64,000 nucleotides of DNA from Streptomyces sp. NBC_01304 (lineage in GTDB: Bacteria; Actinomycetota; Actinomycetes; Streptomycetales; Streptomycetaceae): positions 5,270,001-5,334,000 of the forward strand of contig NZ_CP109055.1 in assembly GCF_035975855.1 (NCBI RefSeq). The letters are read 5' to 3'. Positions 60,004 to 64,000 of this stretch are shown here, piece by piece; within the stretch, counting starts at the first letter, position 1, and each line of letters opens with the position of its first letter. The notes under the pieces are model-generated. The model searched no databases. It worked only from the letters and a program-made list of their open reading frames with translations, and had not been told where the DNA came from. The position numbers and the translations under genes were made by a program.

Positions 60004-60792
60004 GTGAGCCAGCCGGAGATGCAGCCAGAGGTGCCGCACCCGGGCGGGGGCGGGCAGAACGCCGGGCGCGGGCCGGGCGAGGGCGCCGCGCAGGACGCCG
60101 CCGGCGGGGGTCCGGACGCGGCGAAGGATCTCACCGGGCGGCCGTTCCCGCTCGGCGACTGGGGCGAGCCGGCCGAGCGCCTGGACGAGCTCTACCGGTG
60201 GGTGGAGGACGGGGCGCTGCGGACCGCGGGCTGGTATCTGGCCGACCGGGGGTGGAAGCGGCGCGGGGCCCGGGCGCTGCGGATCGGCTCCGCCGTGGGG
60301 GCCGTTGCCGGGGGTGTGCTGCCGCTGCTGGATCTGACCTCGTCGGTCGACGGGGTCGCGCCGTGGGGGTATCTGGCCCTGTTGCTCGCGGTGGCGTGTG
60401 TGGGGTGCGACCGGTACTTCGGGCTCACGTCCGGGTGGATAAGGGATGTGGCCACGGCTCAGGCCGTGCAGCGGCGGTTGCAGGTGCTGCAGTTCGACTG
60501 GGCGTCGGAGAGTGTGCGGGAGGTTCTCGGGCCCACGGAGGGGACGGCGAGTGAGGCTGCCGAGCGGTGTCTGGGGGTGCTGCGGCGGTTCTCCGAGGAT
60601 GTGACGGAGCTTGTGCGGTCCGAGACCGCGGACTGGATGGTGGAGTTCCGGTCCGGGCCGGCGCCGTTGGTGATGCAGTCTGCGGTTTCCGCGGGGGCTC
60701 GGTCCGAGGGTGGGACGCCGCCCGGGCGGTTTCCGTTGCCGCCCGGGGCCCGGCCGAACATGCCTCGGCAGCGGCCGCCGGAAGCGCGGTAG
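60004..60792 (+). CDS. SLATT-domain membrane protein
   Basis: A 262-residue protein with GTG start. The first 45 residues are Gly/Pro-rich. A helical segment (LDELYRWVEDGALRTAGWYL) leads to two membrane helices (about residues 105-125 and 130-150) and a soluble C-terminal part with a Pro-rich tail. This is the SLATT (2TM) layout. SLATT proteins are proposed pore effectors of nucleotide-signal conflict systems, but this copy has no cyclase or SLOG gene next to it. Divergent from ybaB. Confidence 0.7.
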   Translation: MSQPEMQPEVPHPGGGGQNAGRGPGEGAAQDAAGGGPDAAKDLTGRPFPLGDWGEPAERLDELYRWVEDGALRTAGWYLADRGWKRRGARALRIGSAVGAVAGGVLPLLDLTSSVDGVAPWGYLALLLAVACVGCDRYFGLTSGWIRDVATAQAVQRRLQVLQFDWASESVREVLGPTEGTASEAAERCLGVLRRFSEDVTELVRSETADWMVEFRSGPAPLVMQSAVSAGARSEGGTPPGRFPLPPGARPNMPRQRPPEAR

Positions 60793-60829
60793 CGCTGCGC
60801 GGGGTGGGTGGGTTGCGTGCGGGTCGGTG

Positions 60830-60862
60830 GGGGCGGGGGGATTTTTTGCCCCTCCCCGCCCC
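60830..60862 (+). terminator. Terminator of the SLATT gene
   Basis: GGGGCGGGG / CCCCGCCCC arms, with ATTTTTTG in the loop, 38 nt after the stop codon. Confidence 0.65.
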
Positions 60863-60907
60863 TTCCCGTAAGGCTGCCGCCGGCTTCAACAGATTGTCCT
60901 CAAACGC

Positions 60908-60956
60908 CGGACGGGCTGGATGAGGTCGGACGGGCTGGATGAGGTCGGACGGGCTG
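60908..60956. repeat. 19-bp tandem repeat, 2.5 copies
   Basis: CGGACGGGCTGGATGAGGT occurs at 60908-60926 and 60927-60945, with a partial third copy to 60956. It begins right after CAAACGC, and CAAACGCCGGACGGGCTG is a common dispersed intergenic sequence in Streptomyces. Confidence 0.85.
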
Positions 60957-60966
60957 AAAAGACCGG

Positions 60967-61113
60967 CTAGAACATCCAGCCCTCGATCACGCAGTCCTCG
61001 CGTGAGTAGTCGCAGCCCGCGGTCGTCGTCGTGGTCGTCGGCGGTTGTGCGAGGAGGGCCGTGGCCAGGATGAAGGCCGCGGTGATCAGCAGTGCGGCTA
61101 GGCGGGACAGCAT
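60967..61113 (-). CDS. Small secreted or membrane peptide
   Basis: A 48-residue protein with a hydrophobic N-terminal helix (LSRLAALLITAAFILATALL) and a short tail with two Cys (AGCDYSREDC). GGGAG is 8 nt before the ATG. It might be secreted as a small disulfide peptide or stay anchored. No family known. Confidence 0.5.
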   Translation of the reverse strand: MLSRLAALLITAAFILATALLAQPPTTTTTTAGCDYSREDCVIEGWMF

Positions 61114-61243
61114 TGCTTGCTCCCTGGGGCGTCTTCCCCGAGTCGAGTTCGGTTCGAGTTCAACGACCCCCATGGTCGCACCTGGTAGCCCCGGGCGCCT
61201 GTCAGCCCGTTGCCCTTTTGTCACTTTGCGTAGTCCCGGCTGG

Positions 61244-61906
61244 TCAACCGAAGACAATCATCGAGCCCTGCCCCAGGCTGCGCGTGGCGGCCGCGTGCAG
61301 GCCCAGCCAGACGTGGCGTTCGCGGGCGAAGGGGTGGTCCTCGCGCGGCAGCGAGTGCGAGGGCTCCTCCAGCGCCGTGAAGTCCTCCGGAGGCTGCGGC
61401 GCGGGGGGTGGGTTGGCCGGGTCTATGCCGAGCGACGGGGCCACGTACTCCAGCTCGCGGAGCAGACCCTGGGCGGAGCCCAACGGGCCGCCGCCGTCCA
61501 TCAGTTCCTCGCTCGTGACGGGCGCGGGGAAGTCCACGGGGACGTACGCGCCCGCGTAGTCGTAGTGCCAGACCAGGTGGGACTGCTTGGCCGTGGCCTC
61601 GAACATCTCCAGGAGCTGCTCGTAGTCGCCGCCCAGTTCGTCGACGGGTGTCACCGCGAGGCCGCAGATCTGCAGGAGATAGGCCCTGCGCAGGAAATGC
61701 AGCGCGTCGTAGTCGAAGCCCGCGACCGGGCCCACCTCGCCGGCCAGGCCCGGCATGTAGGCGTGGACGGGGACGGGCGGCAGGCCTGCCTCGCCCAGGG
61801 CCTTGTCGTAGAGCGCGAGTTCTTGTGCGAAGGGGTTGTCCGGGGTGTGGCAGAGGACGTCGACCAACGGGACGAGCCACAGGTCACAGGCCAAGAGAGC
61901 TCCCAA
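61244..61906 (-). CDS. Conserved protein of unknown function
   Basis: A 220-residue protein with motifs TPVDELGGDYEQLLEMFEAT and VWHYDYAGAYVPVDFP. Mixed alpha/beta, no signal peptide. The start is unsure (TTG 61906 or 61894). I do not recognise a domain, although the type is conserved in Streptomyces near the glycosyltransferase gene upstream. Confidence 0.65.
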   Translation of the reverse strand: MGALLACDLWLVPLVDVLCHTPDNPFAQELALYDKALGEAGLPPVPVHAYMPGLAGEVGPVAGFDYDALHFLRRAYLLQICGLAVTPVDELGGDYEQLLEMFEATAKQSHLVWHYDYAGAYVPVDFPAPVTSEELMDGGGPLGSAQGLLRELEYVAPSLGIDPANPPPAPQPPEDFTALEEPSHSLPREDHPFARERHVWLGLHAAATRSLGQGSMIVFG

Positions 61907-61954
61907 CGTCTGCGTGTCGGTGCAGGGCTGCAGCGTAATGGGGAAGTGCCCGGC

Positions 61955-64000
61955 TCAGCTGCCCTTGTGCGTATCTCCGTTGCCGGTCTGTGACGGGGCA
62001 CCCTCGCCCACGTCCCAGATCCAGGCGCCGCCCACCCGCTTGCCCTTCTTGCCGAGCAGGTCCTCGACCGTGGCGCGCACGGCGTCCTCGTTCGGGACGG
62101 GGGTGAGGACCAGGACGCCCGCGTTCCAGTACGCCAGGTCCTTCTTGGCCTCCGCCCGCCAGGCGTCGGAGAGTCCGGGGGCCTTGCCGCTGTCGGCGAC
62201 GTCGCGCAGCAGGTTCGAGGTGTTGCGGGGCACGGGGCCGTAGATGCCCATGCGGTCCGGGCCCCAGGGGCCGTTGAAGTAGCCGCCGGGGAGCTTGAAG
62301 GCCAGGTCGGTGCTGGTCTGCCAGTGCAGGGCCTCGGCGTTGGCCGCGTTCGGGACGGGGATCGGGACGACCGTCTCGCCGCGTGCTTCATCGACGTACG
62401 AACGCCACATGCCCTCCGCGTAGAAGCGCGGGACGGGTACGCGGTCCGTCGTCTTGAAGGGGGTGGGGGCGATCGGGAGCAGTGCCGCCGCGACCGCCAC
62501 GTACCCCACCACGCGGTGCGAGATGCGGGCCGTGCCGAGGCGGTCCACGGCGAGGGCGACGAGCATGCCGAGGGCCGGGGCGCAGACCATCGCGACCCGG
62601 GACTCGATGACCGACTCGAAGAGCGGCTGGTGGGCCAGGAGCCGCCAGGGGCCGGTCAGTTCCACGTCCGTCATCGGGATGCGGAACTTCGGGCCGAGGG
62701 AGAGCAGCGCCGCCACCACCGCCGTGAAGGCCAGCGCCTTGACCAGGGCCCGCTCCCACAGGCGTACGACGATCGCGAAGACCAGGGCGACCAGGGGCCA
62801 GCCGTAGAAGGCGTTCTGCTCCGTGAAGTTGATGGCGAGGCGGGCCGAGGTGTCCCGGTCGCCCGCGAGGGAGCGGTCGGCGAAGGAGAGCAGGGCGAGC
62901 GGGCTGTTGCCCACGCCGTCGCCGTGCAGGACCGACTTGTAGCTCTGCGGGCCGAAGAACTGCCAGTAGAGCGGCACGGCGAGGAGCGGGAGAGCCACCG
63001 CGGCCGCGACTCCCAGACCGCGCAGGAGGCTTCGCCAGGCGGTGCGGGCGACCTGGGGACGCAGCGCCGCGTAGGCGAGCGCGAACAGCAGCATGCCGAC
63101 GACCGCGAGCAGCAGCGCCTCCTCGCCGAGGAGGACCTGGTACGTCGCGAACAGGCCGAGCAGCACGCCGTTGCGGACCACCGGCCCGTCCGGGTCGCAC
63201 AGCCGCAGGGCCCTGTCGATGATCAGCGGGATCATGAACAGGACCACGAAGTTGGGGTGCGCGTTGGCGTGGCTGATCATCGGGGGCGCGAAGGCCGCGA
63301 GGGCCGCGCCGACGGCCGCGGCGGGCCAACTCACCGACAGTTGGCGCCTGATCATCCAGTACCAGGCGGTCGCCGTGCCCGCGAGGCCGAGCGTCATCAC
63401 CAGGAGCAGCGAGAGGGCCGGGCCGAAGAGCGCGGTGACGGGGGCCAGCGGGACGGAGAGGCCGAGCATGACCGTGTTGGCCATGAGGTTCACGCCGTCC
63501 GGGGCGTTCTGCAGGGTCGTGAAGAGCGGGTTGCGCAGGTGCAGGACGTTGTCGGAGGTGACCTTGAAGAACCACTCCCACTGGTTCTGGTCCTGCCCCG
63601 AGTCGAAGAGGTACGTGCCGCCCGGGTCCGCCCAGCGGTCCCGGTAGAGGAAGACCGCGAGGACCAGGAAGAGCAGCGGGACCAGGAGCGTCGTCGGGTG
63701 GATCGTGCGGGCCTTGAGGAGCGTGAGCTCGCCGAGGACCTTCGCGTAGTCGCGCGGGCGGACCTTCGAACCGCTCTGGTGGGCCCAGCGGACCGGGACC
63801 TCCGTGACGGTGAGGCCGGCCCGGCGCAGGTACTGCAGGATCTCGACGTCGATGGTCCAGCCGTCCAGGCGGGACACGGCGAAGGCCTCGCGGGCGCGGT
63901 CGCCGTCGAACAGCTTGAAGCCGCACTGGGTGTCGCGGATGCCGGGCACGGCGAGGGCGCGTATGGCGCAGTTGCCCGCCCTGCCGAGGAGTTCACGGAG
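61955..64000 (-). CDS. Glycosyltransferase family 2 with C-terminal membrane domain (5' end outside window)
   Basis: The frame is open to the right edge, so the GT-A catalytic domain is largely missing. The visible start RELLGRAGN, then GIRDTQCGFKLFDGDRAREA and VRWAHQSGSKVRPRDY, is the C-terminal end of a GT2 (DPM1/GtrB-like) domain. About 580 residues with about ten membrane helices follow, ending in an extracytoplasmic domain (PNAANAEALHWQTSTDLAFK). Fused polyprenyl-phosphate glycosyltransferase and YfhO/glycosyl-transfer-type membrane part; it acts on lipid-linked sugars. No acceptor can be named. Confidence 0.8.
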   Translation of the reverse strand, partial: LRELLGRAGNCAIRALAVPGIRDTQCGFKLFDGDRAREAFAVSRLDGWTIDVEILQYLRRAGLTVTEVPVRWAHQSGSKVRPRDYAKVLGELTLLKARTIHPTTLLVPLLFLVLAVFLYRDRWADPGGTYLFDSGQDQNQWEWFFKVTSDNVLHLRNPLFTTLQNAPDGVNLMANTVMLGLSVPLAPVTALFGPALSLLLVMTLGLAGTATAWYWMIRRQLSVSWPAAAVGAALAAFAPPMISHANAHPNFVVLFMIPLIIDRALRLCDPDGPVVRNGVLLGLFATYQVLLGEEALLLAVVGMLLFALAYAALRPQVARTAWRSLLRGLGVAAAVALPLLAVPLYWQFFGPQSYKSVLHGDGVGNSPLALLSFADRSLAGDRDTSARLAINFTEQNAFYGWPLVALVFAIVVRLWERALVKALAFTAVVAALLSLGPKFRIPMTDVELTGPWRLLAHQPLFESVIESRVAMVCAPALGMLVALAVDRLGTARISHRVVGYVAVAAALLPIAPTPFKTTDRVPVPRFYAEGMWRSYVDEARGETVVPIPVPNAANAEALHWQTSTDLAFKLPGGYFNGPWGPDRMGIYGPVPRNTSNLLRDVADSGKAPGLSDAWRAEAKKDLAYWNAGVLVLTPVPNEDAVRATVEDLLGKKGKRVGGAWIWDVGEGAPSQTGNGDTHKGS

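Overview
The window is high-G+C actinobacterial DNA with Streptomyces hallmarks: GTG and TTG starts, GGAGG-type ribosome binding sites, strong GC-rich hairpin terminators, rare TTA codons confined to one AT-richer patch, and a core block of sigma factor, asd, ask, recR and ybaB genes in an order I recognise from Streptomyces. I expect a Streptomyces chromosome but cannot name the species.

Layout. About 1-2.6 kb holds the end of a helix-turn-helix regulator, a class C beta-lactamase-like hydrolase and a small membrane protein. From 2.7 to 31.5 kb is an unusual cluster built around membrane organisation and ion homeostasis: a PucR regulator; a five-gene operon (NfeD/YqiJ-like membrane protein, YqiK-type flotillin, giant DUF3686-type AAA ATPase, membrane protein, zinc ribbon); a CBS-pair protein; a STAS protein; a second, YuaF/FloT-type NfeD-flotillin operon; an antiporter-CBS-NhaD operon with a broken PucR gene at its tail; a three-gene WXG100-like module; and a CBS-MarR fusion. 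A degenerate IS5-type element and a low-G+C patch (17.1-21.1 kb) coding for small secreted proteins and a secreted serine protease interrupt it. Two shared regulatory signatures tie the cluster together: a ~41-nt element lying 99 nt upstream of the first gene of both flotillin operons, and a 19-nt motif upstream of the STAS gene, the antiporter operon and the CBS-MarR gene.

From 31.7 to 40.7 kb are regulator/enzyme pairs (GlxA-type regulator and alpha/beta hydrolase, TetR and peroxiredoxin-like protein, TetR and aminopeptidase-like hydrolase), a DM13 protein and an orphan nuclease. Two 3'-terminal tRNA fragments (tRNA-Pro at 37.9 kb, tRNA-Thr at 40.6 kb), each followed by a hairpin, look like distal att sites and suggest that much of the left part of the window is integrated DNA. 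Just to their right (41.3-44.4 kb) is a graveyard: a truncated LexA-like gene fused to a headless TetR gene, a response regulator split by a stop codon, and two divergent genes fused head-to-head by a deletion.

From 44.5 kb to the end the genes look like core genome: a molybdate uptake locus (TOBE-HTH regulator, ModA, fused ModBC), a second DM13 protein, an S9 peptidase, SURF1, a sigma factor with an overlapping His-rich membrane partner, ask-asd (lysine/threonine/methionine family), an L,D-transpeptidase, recR-ybaB, a SLATT membrane protein, and a glycosyltransferase/membrane protein cut by the window edge.
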